From SFEL01 sp045603585 (lineage in GTDB: Bacteria; Bacillota; Clostridia; Christensenellales; CAG-138), in the NCBI GenBank assembly GCA_045603585.1, contig JAZUMK010000012.1, positions 1 to 64,000 on the forward strand: DNA of 64,000 nucleotides. Direction: 5' to 3'. This document shows positions 34,053 through 42,319 of the stretch, piece after piece. A program made the translations under genes and the position numbers. Within the stretch, counting starts at the first letter, position 1. Every line of letters starts with the position of its first letter. The notes below the pieces were generated by a model that worked only from the letters and a program-made list of their open reading frames with translations, was not told the DNA's origin and searched no databases.

Positions 34053-34249
34053 CTATATCCTCCGTAAAAATGCAAATGCGTTGTTTTCACATTAAAATGA
34101 TAGCACATATACCGCCAAATGATAATACGGATATTGGCCCATTACCATATACCATGGCCCGGGAAACGGCGCAGTATATCATTTTCCGTGTTTTTGTGAT
34201 ATTATTTAATTCATTCATAAAAATCAAGCTAAAGGAGTCAGCTTTAAGT

Positions 34250-34963
34250 ATGGCCGTTACCGCTGTATTGTTCGACCTGGACGGCACCCTGCTCCCCATG
34301 GATCAGGACGACTTCACCAAGTCATATTTTGGCAATCTGGCCGCAAAGGCCGCCACCAGAGGATATGATCCCAAGGCCCTCACAGATACAGTTTGGGCAG
34401 GCACCGCAGCCATGATAAAAAACACCGGCGAAAAAACCAACGAGGCTGTTTTCTGGGATTTTTTCTCGGCAAAGTACGGCACTGACGCCCTTGATGATAT
34501 ACCCTTTTTTGAGGAATTTTACCGCACCGATTTTCAGAAGGCCAAGGAACTGTGCGGCTTTGCACCGGAATCAAGGGAAATAGTGCACAGGCTCAGGCAG
34601 CGGGGATTCCGGGTAATCCTTGCGACCAATCCCCTCTTCCCTGCCATCGCCACCCAAAGCCGCATACGCTGGGCAGGCCTTGAGCCTGAGGATTTTGAGC
34701 TGTATACCACATACGAAAACTCCCGCCACTGCAAGCCCAATCCGGAATATTACAGGGACATTCTTTCTGAACTTGGCCTTTGCGCCGAGGAATGCGTAAT
34801 GGTGGGCAACGATGTTGACGAGGATATGATAGCCGCTCAGCTGGGCATGAAGGTATTTTTGCTTACTGATTGCCTTATAAACAGAAAAAATGCGGATATT
34901 GATAAATATCCCCATGGCGGCTTTAAGGAATTGGCAGACTTTTTGGATAATCTCCAAAGATAA
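34250..34963 (+). CDS. HAD-family phosphatase
   Basis: A 237-residue hydrolase with the four HAD motifs: FDLDGTLLP (nucleophile Asp), LATNP (motif II), HCKPNPEYY (Lys, motif III) and VMVGNDVDEDMIAA (motif IV). A helical cap lies between motifs I and II. The frame is open 60 codons further upstream, but ATG 34250 has AAAGGAG and coincides with the start of the domain. Substrate unknown. Confidence 0.88.
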   Translation: MAVTAVLFDLDGTLLPMDQDDFTKSYFGNLAAKAATRGYDPKALTDTVWAGTAAMIKNTGEKTNEAVFWDFFSAKYGTDALDDIPFFEEFYRTDFQKAKELCGFAPESREIVHRLRQRGFRVILATNPLFPAIATQSRIRWAGLEPEDFELYTTYENSRHCKPNPEYYRDILSELGLCAEECVMVGNDVDEDMIAAQLGMKVFLLTDCLINRKNADIDKYPHGGFKELADFLDNLQR

Positions 34964-34968
34964 AACAT

Positions 34969-34998
34969 AACAGCAGACACAAAACCGTGTCTGCTGTT
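34969..34998 (+). terminator. Terminator after HAD gene
   Basis: AACAGCAGACAC-AAAACC-GTGTCTGCTGTT followed by T residues; also usable by the opposite operon. Confidence 0.9.
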
Positions 34999-35051
34999 TT
35001 TATGCAAAGCAAAAAGGCAGGTATTACCTGCCTTGATCGTATTTTTGATTA

Positions 35052-35468
35052 TTATCTGTGCAGAGGACGCATGCCCCTTACCTGCTTTGCGTATTCCACG
35101 GGAACGCTTATGCGTACCACGGCGGTATTGTGGGCATTCTTGCGCATCATCACATTTTCAACCTTACCGTCGCATACCTTGCAGCCCTCGTTGTCGCGGG
35201 CTTCCACCACCATGCCAACCTCAGGCAGAGGGAGATATTCGTAGGGGAAATCCACGGTGGCAATACCGGGAGCAAATTCTTCATCCAGCAGGAAACATGC
35301 CTGACCGGGACAGGCGGCAACGCAAAGGCCGCAGCCGGTGCACTTTTCCGGAGTAAGGGCGGGGCGGGCAGTTATATCGTCACCGATAAATATGGCTCCG
35401 GTAGGGCAGGCGTGAGTGCAGGGATTGCAGGGAATATTCTGGGGACAATCCACCATTATTTTACGCAT
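35052..35468 (-). CDS. Ferredoxin subunit of the HcnAB-like dehydrogenase
   Basis: A 138-residue iron-sulfur protein. One cluster motif is ALTPEKCTGCGLCVAACPGQ (CxxCxxCxxxC with P), the other is formed by CPQNIPCNPCTHACPTGAI at residues 8-26. These provide two [4Fe-4S] centres. The C-terminal half is a beta domain of unknown function. It is last in the operon, 3 bp after the BFD-like gene, and would carry electrons from the flavoprotein to an external acceptor. Confidence 0.85.
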   Translation of the reverse strand: MRKIMVDCPQNIPCNPCTHACPTGAIFIGDDITARPALTPEKCTGCGLCVAACPGQACFLLDEEFAPGIATVDFPYEYLPLPEVGMVVEARDNEGCKVCDGKVENVMMRKNAHNTAVVRISVPVEYAKQVRGMRPLHR

Positions 35469-35471
35469 AGA

Positions 35472-35792
35472 CTATTCCTCCTCTTTACCTTTGCAGGAGC
35501 AGAAGGCATCCTCGGTTTCTGCAATGAGTCCCAGCTTTACGGGAGTCACGGGCAGACGGATGCTGCCGGGAAGGTATCTGTCCACCGGCTGAGAATAATA
35601 CTCGGACAGCATTCTTGCTATCATCTTGCGGCAGGTACGTCCCTGACAGAAGCCCATTCCCGCGCGGGTGCGCTTCTTTATGGAATCCAGAGAGTTTGCA
35701 CCCTCTCTCATTGCCTGAAGTATCTCTTCTTTGGATACTTCTTCGCAGCGGCAAACAACTTCGCGGGGAGTCTTTACTTCATGCTGTTCCAT
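35472..35792 (-). CDS. BFD-like [2Fe-2S] protein
   Basis: A 106-residue protein with VVCRCEEVSKEEILQAMREGANSLDSIKKRTRAGMGFCQGRTC: CxC plus CxxxxC are the four ligands of the bacterioferritin-associated ferredoxin-like fold. Such domains are often the C-terminal part of opine/octopine dehydrogenase alpha subunits and of nitrite reductases; here it is a separate gene. Overlaps the FAD-subunit gene by 19 bases. Confidence 0.88.
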   Translation of the reverse strand: MEQHEVKTPREVVCRCEEVSKEEILQAMREGANSLDSIKKRTRAGMGFCQGRTCRKMIARMLSEYYSQPVDRYLPGSIRLPVTPVKLGLIAETEDAFCSCKGKEEE

Positions 35793-36859
35793 ACGGCCTC
35801 CTTAGCAAGCCTTCTGCGTTCGCCGAAAGGACCGGTGCGCAGAGTATTGAGCCTGTTGAGTATAGTCTGGCGGGCTTCGGCATACTGGTTATCTGTAAGA
35901 TAGCCCAGCCTGTATGCGGCGCAGGTGCCGGCAAGACGGCCCTCGTCAAGGGCAGTGCTGGCTTCTTCGATGCCAGCGGCATCGCCTGCGACCAGAATGC
36001 GCTCATCGCTGGTTTCAAGGTCTGCGGTGTGGGCTGGGATCACGCCGCCCAAAGGTGCGGAATTGATAAGCTTGCAGCCGCTTACGTCGGCGATTTCGAT
36101 TCTGGGAGTAAGACCTACCGCAAGGGCGACCGTATCGCATTCAATGGTTTCTTCGGTGCCGGGGATGGGGCAGAACTTTTCATCCAGCTTTGCAATGACC
36201 ACACGCTCAACGCATCCGTCGCCTTCAGCCCTGAGTACGGTGTGGGAGGTGAGGACCGGTACGCCTGCCCTCTTTACCTTGGCGGCGTGAACGGCATATC
36301 CGTTTATTCTGGGAGCGGCTTCAAGTATGCAGGCAACATCCGCGCCTGCCTGAAGCAGCTGATATGTAACAATGAGGCCAACGTTGCCGGAGCCCACAAC
36401 CACAAACCTGTTGCCGGGCAGAACGTGCTGCACGTTCATGAAGGTCTGGGCTGCGCCTGCGGTGATAACGCCGGGCAGAGTGCATCCGGGGAAGCTGAGG
36501 GCGTTCTCGGAGGCGCCTGTTGCAAGTACAATGCGCTTTGCATTGAAATGCCAGCTCTGCTTTTCATCGGTGGCGGCAACGCTACCATCGGGATAAATAC
36601 CCCAAACGCGGGTATTGAGGCGGGTCTCTACGCCAAGGCTTGCAGCCTCGTCCAGCAGCATCTGGCCTATGGCAAAGCCGCGGGTACCGGCATAGTGCTC
36701 CTCGGAACCGAAAAATTTATGTATCTGCTTGAACAGCTGTCCGCCGGGACGGCTGTTTTCATCCAACAGCAGCACGCTTGCGCCGTGGCGGCGTGCCTCT
36801 ATTGCAGCGCCGAGACCGGCAGGGCCTGCGCCTATGACAATTACGTCGTAGCTATTCAT
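35774..36859 (-). CDS. HcnB-like NAD(P)/FAD-dependent oxidoreductase
   Basis: A 361-residue flavoprotein with two nucleotide motifs: VIGAGPAGLGAAIEARRHGASVLLLDE (FAD) and VVGSGNVGLIVTYQLLQAGADVACIL (NADH-type), plus LATGASENALSFPG. This is the family of opine/nopaline dehydrogenase alpha, HcnB and D-hydroxyproline/proline dehydrogenase subunits. ATG 36859 has GGGGAGGAAACC before it; a longer frame begins 20 codons upstream in the previous gene. The catalytic beta subunit (HcnC-like, DAO type) is missing from this operon; a candidate lies at 54251-55399. Confidence 0.88.
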   Translation of the reverse strand: MNSYDVIVIGAGPAGLGAAIEARRHGASVLLLDENSRPGGQLFKQIHKFFGSEEHYAGTRGFAIGQMLLDEAASLGVETRLNTRVWGIYPDGSVAATDEKQSWHFNAKRIVLATGASENALSFPGCTLPGVITAGAAQTFMNVQHVLPGNRFVVVGSGNVGLIVTYQLLQAGADVACILEAAPRINGYAVHAAKVKRAGVPVLTSHTVLRAEGDGCVERVVIAKLDEKFCPIPGTEETIECDTVALAVGLTPRIEIADVSGCKLINSAPLGGVIPAHTADLETSDERILVAGDAAGIEEASTALDEGRLAGTCAAYRLGYLTDNQYAEARQTILNRLNTLRTGPFGERRRLAKEAVWNSMK

Positions 36860-37172
36860 TGGTTTCCTCCCCGGCGCCAAGGCCTTCCTGAGTTCTGACC
36901 ACCATTCCGGGCTTGGCAATGGTCATGCATGCGCGGACGTTCATAACGCCGTCTATCTCCATGATGCAGTCTGTGCACTGGCCGATGCCGCAGAAAATAC
37001 CTCTGGGCTCATGGTGCTTTGCAGTGTGCCTGAAGGTCCTTATCCCATTGGCCATCAGCGCAGCCGCCACAGTTTCGCCTTCCCGCGCAGTAACCTCCCT
37101 GCCATCCATCGTAAAGGTGAATACGGGAGCTTCGGGTATGCTCAATATCGGATGTTGGGTTATCCTGTGCAT
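36852..37172 (-). CDS. HcnA-like [2Fe-2S] subunit
   Basis: A 106-residue protein with a molybdopterin-independent plant-type [2Fe-2S] binding pattern: PRGIFCGIGQCTDCIMEIDG and VRACMT (CxxxxCxxC...C). It matches the N-terminal domain of sarcosine oxidase alpha and HcnA. First gene of a four-gene operon and overlaps the FAD subunit by 8 bases. A TATAAT -10 is seen at 37267-37262, with a poor -35, and the 16-bp shared element is centred about 66 bp upstream of the expected transcript start. Confidence 0.88.
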   Translation of the reverse strand: MHRITQHPILSIPEAPVFTFTMDGREVTAREGETVAAALMANGIRTFRHTAKHHEPRGIFCGIGQCTDCIMEIDGVMNVRACMTIAKPGMVVRTQEGLGAGEETNE

Positions 37173-37312
37173 AGCGATAATACCTTCCTTTTTGTAATGT
37201 ATTTAAAAAAATTTTGTATGAATCGTGCAGAGAAATGCCATTGCGCTGTTACTCAGTTTGAATTATACATGATTTTTTAGACATATACAGCCCTATACGG
37301 ATAAAAACACAA

Positions 37313-37328
37313 AACTTGCACAAATGTG
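37313..37328. promoter_or_regulatory. 16-bp shared element (site 1), upstream of HcnAB-like operon
   Basis: AACTTGCACAAATGTG, followed by C, forms the palindromic core GCACA-AA-TGTGC. The identical 16 bases recur at 56841-56856. It lies in the 290-bp divergent gap between the HcnA-like gene and the lipoprotein at 37463. It is likely an operator for a regulator encoded outside the window. Confidence 0.65.
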
Positions 37329-37462
37329 CTGATGATTTTACTGTACATGTCCACCGTAAAGAGGTTAAAATGTTTATATGAAAAGTGCGGCATATCTAAA
37401 ACCGCACCATGACGTATTTCATATCTAAATACGCAAAACACATCATCAAGGAGGAAAACATT

Positions 37463-38167
37463 GTGAAGAAGTTTTTTGCTACCCTGCTGGTTCTGGTAAT
37501 GGCTCTGTCCCTGGTAGCCTGCGCCGCCCCCGCCGCTGAGGAAGCCCCCGCTGTTGAGGAAGCTCCCGCTGTTGAAGAAGCCCCCGCTGAGGAAGCCGCT
37601 GTTGAAGAAGCTCCCGCAGCTGATGGCGTAAACCGCATCATCGTATGGAACACCGCTATTGCTGACCTGACCAGCAGCGAACAGCCCCGCGGCGCCGAGA
37701 CCCGCGTAGCTTATGCATTCGCCGATGTAGTAGCCAAGTGCGAAGTAGCCGGCACCGAGCCCTGCCAGGTAATCGGTTCTGACGGCTATGCTGCAGACGA
37801 AATGTATGACGACCTTATGCAGAAGTACTTCACCCTGGAAGGCGAATCCGCTCCCATCGTAGTTGGCGAAGCACAGGATCCCGACTGGGCAGTTTGGGAA
37901 GTAGCTTATGTTCGCGTAGGCAGCGATGTTATGATGGCCTGCGTTAAGGACGAGTATCCCGTTGCTGACGTATTTGCCGCTGTAGGCATGGCCGAAGCTG
38001 ACAGCTACGACTTCGTATGCGCCGACGGTTATGTTCACAACGTTCTTGCCAGCGAGATCGCTGAGTGCACCGTAAAGCTGATGGAGGATGGCGGTTATGA
38101 TGGAACCGCTCCCGGTCTGGGCGACTACACCCTCTATGATCTGCTCTACATCCAGCCCGCTGCTTAA
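37463..38167 (+). CDS. Lipoprotein with acidic repeat linker and duplicated domain
   Basis: A 234-residue exported protein of no recognised family. The signal peptide ends LSLVAC. The next 40 residues repeat EEAPAVEEAPA-type units, a flexible linker from the membrane. The mature part holds two tandem halves: ADVVAKCEVAGTEPCQVIGSDGY (about residues 97-119) and ADVFAAVGMAEADSYDFVCADGY (about 172-194), equal in length and sharing ADV.A and DGY. The start is GTG 37463, with AAGGAGG 8 bases earlier. It is divergent from the HcnA-like operon and precedes the aco operon. It could be a redox or substrate-binding lipoprotein. Confidence 0.75.
   Translation: MKKFFATLLVLVMALSLVACAAPAAEEAPAVEEAPAVEEAPAEEAAVEEAPAADGVNRIIVWNTAIADLTSSEQPRGAETRVAYAFADVVAKCEVAGTEPCQVIGSDGYAADEMYDDLMQKYFTLEGESAPIVVGEAQDPDWAVWEVAYVRVGSDVMMACVKDEYPVADVFAAVGMAEADSYDFVCADGYVHNVLASEIAECTVKLMEDGGYDGTAPGLGDYTLYDLLYIQPAA
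37535..37620 (+). repeat. Acidic Ala/Glu/Pro tandem repeat in lipoprotein gene
   Basis: Repeated GAGGAAGCCCCCGCTGTT-like units encode the EEAPAV linker. Within-gene tandem repeats of this kind vary in copy number between strains. Confidence 0.7.
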
Positions 38168-38191
38168 TTATCCGCTTTAGCTAAAATCAAG

Positions 38192-38227
38192 ATTTGGCTG
38201 ATGTGGCTCATGCCACATCGGCCAAAT
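38192..38227 (+). terminator. Terminator after lipoprotein gene
   Basis: ATTTGGC-GATGTGGC type stem with TCAT loop (16-bp arms, one G-U pair) followed by T-rich sequence. Confidence 0.85.
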
Positions 38228-38682
38228 TTATTAATTCCACCAGCTATTATTTTTATCGAATATCTCAGGTTTCAGCTTTTCACTATTTTCGCCATGCGGA
38301 AACGCGCATGAAAAAACGCCGTTTCCCCACGTCGCGTCACCTATCCTGAAAAATACGAAAAAACACTGATAAACAGGGGTATTTCCCGCAAAACCCAACA
38401 CATTGCATCAACCGAAATCAAGTTATCCGTATATCATATTCCACCAACATAAGTTTTAAGGCTGTACTGCAGCCAAGGCACTCCGCCCCCCGTCACACGC
38501 TGACATACGGGGCAGCTGATCCCGAAAATGACTGCCGCACACGCAAATTCAAGGCAGACATTATAAAATTAAACCGGCTAAAAGCAAACACCGGCCGCCT
38601 GCAAGCCAGCTTTTTTGCAGATACGGAAAAAGTAAGCGAAATAACAAATTTCAACAACATTATTGTCAACGGAGGAAAGACT
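38228..38682 (+). promoter_or_regulatory. Long non-coding leader/promoter region of the aco-type operon
   Basis: 455 bp without a credible gene. Seen are an inverted GGAAACG...CGTTTCC pair near 38296-38323, a GCCCCCCGT / ACGGGGC hairpin near 38487-38514 and a GGAGG ribosome site before 38683. No sigma-54 (-24/-12) element or obvious consensus promoter was found. A regulatory leader is possible. Confidence 0.4.
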
Positions 38683-39660
38683 ATGGCATTGAGCAAAGAA
38701 AGACTTCTCGGCCTGTACCGCGACATGGTTTTGATCCGCAAGTTTGAGGATTGCATCCAGGAATACGCGGCAAACGGCACCGTTCCCGGCTTCGTGCACC
38801 TGTCCACCGGCCAGGAAGCCTGTCAGGCCGGCGTGGTACGCGCACTTCGCACCACCGACTACAAATACCCCGATCATCGCGGACACGGCGCTATCCTGCT
38901 GTGCGGCACTGATCCCAAGCTGGTAATGGCCGAAATATTCGGCAAGGCCACCGGCGTAAACGGCGGACGCGGCGGTTCAATGCATATCCATGACTGGTCC
39001 TGCCATAATCACGGCTTCAACGGCATTCAGGGTTCCACCGTGGTTACCGCTCTGGGTACTGCTTTTGCCTCCAGATATAAGAATAACGACGACGTATCCG
39101 TAGTCTTCATGGGCGACGGTACTCTGGGCGAAGGTACCTGCCACGAGAGCATGAACCTGGCAGCAACCTGGAAGCTCCCCGTAGTATATGCCCTCATCAA
39201 CAACGGCTATGCCATCAGCACCCCCTGCTCCGTAGCTCATCCCCAGGAAGAGCTGAGGCAGTGGGCAGACGGTTACGGCGTTCCCTCCTGGCGAATTGAC
39301 GGCAACGATATCGAAGCCGTTGTGGAAGCCACCGAAAAGGCCGTAGAAATGGCCCGCAAGGGCGAAGGCCCCTCCCTGCTGGAGTTCGTTACCTACCGCT
39401 GGCAGGGTCACTTCGCAGGCGACCCCGCTGCTTACCGTCCCAAGGAAGAGATGGAATACTGGAAGAAGCGCGATCCCATCGTCCTCTGCGCCAATGTGCT
39501 TAAGGACAGGGAAGGCGTAAGCGAAGATGAGCTGAAGGCCATCGAAGCCGACGTTGACGCACAGGTTGCGGATATGCTCAAGTTCACCCTTGAGAGCCCC
39601 TTGCCCGATGTTTCCAGCGCAACCAGCCATGTTTATGAAGGATTCAACTGGGAGGTATAA
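38683..39660 (+). CDS. acoA: Thiamine-diphosphate dehydrogenase E1 alpha (AcoA/PdhA type)
   Basis: A 325-residue E1 subunit that decarboxylates a 2-oxoacid or cleaves acetoin and passes the acyl unit to lipoyl-E2. The ThDP-binding motif begins MGDGTLGEGTCHESMNLAATWKLPVVYALINNGYAIS (GDGT...NN). Also DHRGHGAILLCG and YRWQGHFAGDP. The short single-domain form and EKL-type lipoyl partner fit the acetoin/small-acyl group rather than the aerobic PDH type, but the substrate is inferred. It heads a run of four E1alpha-E1beta-E2-E3 genes and continues without gaps into the heterocycle genes. Confidence 0.9.
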   Translation: MALSKERLLGLYRDMVLIRKFEDCIQEYAANGTVPGFVHLSTGQEACQAGVVRALRTTDYKYPDHRGHGAILLCGTDPKLVMAEIFGKATGVNGGRGGSMHIHDWSCHNHGFNGIQGSTVVTALGTAFASRYKNNDDVSVVFMGDGTLGEGTCHESMNLAATWKLPVVYALINNGYAISTPCSVAHPQEELRQWADGYGVPSWRIDGNDIEAVVEATEKAVEMARKGEGPSLLEFVTYRWQGHFAGDPAAYRPKEEMEYWKKRDPIVLCANVLKDREGVSEDELKAIEADVDAQVADMLKFTLESPLPDVSSATSHVYEGFNWEV

Positions 39661-39663
39661 CCA

Positions 39664-40641
39664 ATGAGCAGAATACTTACCTACACCAAGGCCATCAACG
39701 AGGCCATGATTCAGGAAATGGAGCGCGACGAAAACGTATTCGTGCTGGGCGAAGACGTTGCCCGCATGGGCGGTGACTTTGGTCTTACCCAGGGCATCTA
39801 TCAGCGCTGGCCCAATCGTATCTTTGATACCGCCCTGTCCGAGGCCGCTATCGTAGGCCTTGCAAACGGCGCGGCCATCGCAGGCCTCCGTCCCGTTGCC
39901 GAAATGATGTTCGCAGACTTTGCCGGCGTTGCTTTCGACCAGATCGTAAACAGCTCCGCCAAGCTGAACTTCATGTTCCAGGAAGAGGCAAACTGCCCCG
40001 TTACCATCCGCATGCCCCAGGGCGCCGGCATCCGCTGCGCTTATCATCACAGCGCCTGCGTTGAGAGCTGGTTCCTCAACACCCCCGGTCTTGTAATCGT
40101 ATCCCCCGCCAATCCCTACGAGGCAAAGGGCCTGCTGATCTCCGCAATCCGCAGCGATGACCCCGTGCTCTTCCTTGAGCACAAGATGCTGCTGAATGCC
40201 CGCGGCGAAGTACCCGAAGAGCCCTACGCTCTCCCCCTGGGCAAAGGCGTAATAGAAAAAGAAGGCAAGGATGTTACCATCGTTGCCCTGCAGATAACCG
40301 TAGGCATGGCTCTCAAGGCTGCCAAGGCTCTGGAAAAGGAAGGCATCAACGCAGAGGTAATCAACCTGCGTACCATCAAGCCCTACGATGAGCAGCTCAT
40401 CGCCGAATCCGTTGCCAAGACCGGCCGTCTGGTAATCGCTCAGGAAGGCCCCAAGGTTGGCGGCTGGGCATCCGAGATCAGCGCCATGGTAACCGAAAAG
40501 TACTTCGAGTATCTGGCTGCTCCCGTAGAGAGAGTGACCTGCCTCGATATCCCCGTATCCTTCGCTCCCACTCTGGAGGATTACTACATGCTGAGCCCTG
40601 AAGATATCGTCTCCGCGGTCAAGAAGACCGTAGCATTCTAA
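39664..40641 (+). CDS. acoB: Thiamine-diphosphate dehydrogenase E1 beta (AcoB/PdhB type)
   Basis: A 325-residue transketolase-like subunit. Landmarks are TYTKAINEAMIQEMERDENVFVLGEDVARMGG (start of the pyrimidine domain with catalytic Glu), FDTALSEAAIVGLANGAAIAGLRPVAEMMFADF and the C-terminal TVAIVQ-type region EVINLRTIKPYDEQLIAESVAKTGRLVIAQE. It follows acoA after 3 bp and forms the E1 heterotetramer with it. Confidence 0.92.
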   Translation: MSRILTYTKAINEAMIQEMERDENVFVLGEDVARMGGDFGLTQGIYQRWPNRIFDTALSEAAIVGLANGAAIAGLRPVAEMMFADFAGVAFDQIVNSSAKLNFMFQEEANCPVTIRMPQGAGIRCAYHHSACVESWFLNTPGLVIVSPANPYEAKGLLISAIRSDDPVLFLEHKMLLNARGEVPEEPYALPLGKGVIEKEGKDVTIVALQITVGMALKAAKALEKEGINAEVINLRTIKPYDEQLIAESVAKTGRLVIAQEGPKVGGWASEISAMVTEKYFEYLAAPVERVTCLDIPVSFAPTLEDYYMLSPEDIVSAVKKTVAF

Positions 40642-40655
40642 AGGAGGCTTTGTCT

Positions 40656-42302
40656 ATGGCTGTTATTGAAGTAATGCCCAAATTCGGGCTCTCTATGGAG
40701 GAAGGCATAGTAGGCGAATGGCTGGTAAAGGAAGGCGCAACCGTTAAGCGCGGCGATGCCCTTGCCGTTATCGAAGCCGAAAAGCTGGTCAACAATGCCG
40801 TAGCCTCCCGTGACGGCGTAGTGCTCAAGTGCTACCTTGCAGCAGGCGAATCCGCTCCCTGCGGCTCTCCCCTCTGCGTCATAGGCGATGCAGGCGAAGC
40901 AGTTCCCGATGCAGCAGGCGAAGCTCCCGCCAAGGAAGAAGCCCCCGCTGCAGCCCCTGCCGCCGCTCCCGCTGCTCCTGCCGCTTCCGACAGCAATGCC
41001 ACCATCGAAGTAATGCCCAAGTTCGGCCTTTCCATGGAAGAAGGCATAGTTGGCGAATGGCTGGTAAAGGAAGGCGCAGCCGTTAAGCGCGGCGACGCTC
41101 TTGCAGTTATCGAAGCTGAAAAGCTCACCAATAACGCTGTTGCTTCCCGCGACGGCATAGTGCTCAAGCTGTACCTTGCAGAAGGCGACTCTGCTCCCTG
41201 CGGCTCTCCCCTTTGCGCCATAGGCGAAGAGGGTGACGTTGCTCCCGCAGCTCCCGGCGAAGCCCCCGCTGCCGAAGCAGCTCCCGCACCCGCAGCTGCT
41301 CCTGCCGCTGCCCCCGCTCCCGTTGTTCAGGCCGCCATGACCCCCCGCGCTGCCGCAGCTGCCGCCGCTCACGGCGTAAACGTTGCAGGCGTTAAGGGCA
41401 CCGGCAAGGACGGCGAGATCACCGTTGACGATGTACGCTTTGCAGCATCTCACCCCGCTGCAGCTCCTGCCGTTCCCGCAGGTCCCGTAAGCATCACTCC
41501 CAGAGCAAAGATGATGGCTGCCAAGCTGGGCCTCAGCTATGACCACATCGTAGGCACCGGCCTGCTGGGCATGGTAACCGTTGCCGACCTTAAGGCACAC
41601 GGCAAGGCCATCCAGCTGCAGGATGAGATCATCCCCATGAACGGCATACAGCGCGCGACCGCAGCCGCCATGAAGGCCAGCCTTGCAAATTCCGCTCAGG
41701 CAGTGGTAACCATCGAAGAGTCCTTCGCTCCCATGGTAAAGGCATACAAGCGCCTCAAGCCCGTTTATGCCGAGAAGGGCCTCAAGCTCAGCTACACCGC
41801 AATGATCATAAAGGCCGTTGCCCTTGCCATCAAGGACAGGCCGGACATCCGCATGCAGTACATGGATGCATCCCACTTCCGCCTCCCCGCCGCCATCAAT
41901 ATCGGCGTTGCCGTGGATACTCCCAAGGGACTGGTCGTGCCTGTCATCCGCAATGCTGACGTAAAAACTCTTGGCGAAATCTGCAAGGACCTTGCGGAGC
42001 TTTCCGCAAAGGCAAACGCAGGCCGCCTTACCGCCGATGATATGGGCAACGCAGTGACCACCGTTACCAATCTGGCAATGGCCAACGTCACCGCCTTCAC
42101 CCCCATCCTCAATCCCCCCGAGTCCACTATTCTCGGCGTTTGCAAGCTGAGGGAAGTACCCGTAGTCAAGAACGGCGGCATATTCATCGAGCCCGTTATG
42201 AACCTCTGTCTCACCTATGACCACAGGGTAATCAACGGCGCACCTGCAGGACGCTTCACCACCGAAGTTGCCAACCTGCTCAATACCATTGACTGGCAGT
42301 AA
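40656..42302 (+). CDS. acoC: E2 acyltransferase with two lipoyl and two E1/E3-binding domains
   Basis: A 548-residue dihydrolipoamide acyltransferase. Layout: lipoyl domain 1 (residues 1-80, Lys in EAEKL), Ala/Pro linker, lipoyl domain 2 (about 116-195, again EAEKL), linker, binding domain 1 (TPRAAAAAAAHGVNVAGVKGTGKDGEITVDDV), binding domain 2 (TPRAKMMAAKLGLSYDHIVGTGLLGMVTVADL), catalytic domain (about 330-548). The active-site segment reads TYDHRVINGAPAG, with Asn for the usual Asp of DHRxxDG. The catalytic His is intact. ATG 40656 has GGAGG 8 bases before. The duplicated binding domain is unusual. Confidence 0.9.
   Translation: MAVIEVMPKFGLSMEEGIVGEWLVKEGATVKRGDALAVIEAEKLVNNAVASRDGVVLKCYLAAGESAPCGSPLCVIGDAGEAVPDAAGEAPAKEEAPAAAPAAAPAAPAASDSNATIEVMPKFGLSMEEGIVGEWLVKEGAAVKRGDALAVIEAEKLTNNAVASRDGIVLKLYLAEGDSAPCGSPLCAIGEEGDVAPAAPGEAPAAEAAPAPAAAPAAAPAPVVQAAMTPRAAAAAAAHGVNVAGVKGTGKDGEITVDDVRFAASHPAAAPAVPAGPVSITPRAKMMAAKLGLSYDHIVGTGLLGMVTVADLKAHGKAIQLQDEIIPMNGIQRATAAAMKASLANSAQAVVTIEESFAPMVKAYKRLKPVYAEKGLKLSYTAMIIKAVALAIKDRPDIRMQYMDASHFRLPAAINIGVAVDTPKGLVVPVIRNADVKTLGEICKDLAELSAKANAGRLTADDMGNAVTTVTNLAMANVTAFTPILNPPESTILGVCKLREVPVVKNGGIFIEPVMNLCLTYDHRVINGAPAGRFTTEVANLLNTIDWQ
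40665..41225 (+). repeat. Tandem duplication of lipoyl-domain coding sequence
   Basis: Units at about 40665-40886 and 41004-41225 (339-bp period) encode nearly the same domain. Long nucleotide stretches are identical, so the duplication is recent or kept alike by recombination. Confidence 0.85.
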
Positions 42303-42319
42303 TTCATGGAGGATCTGCA

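Noticed and set aside
38493..38807. Short minus-strand frame overlapping the acoA start
   Set aside because: No ribosome site or motif; it covers the acoA start and looks random.
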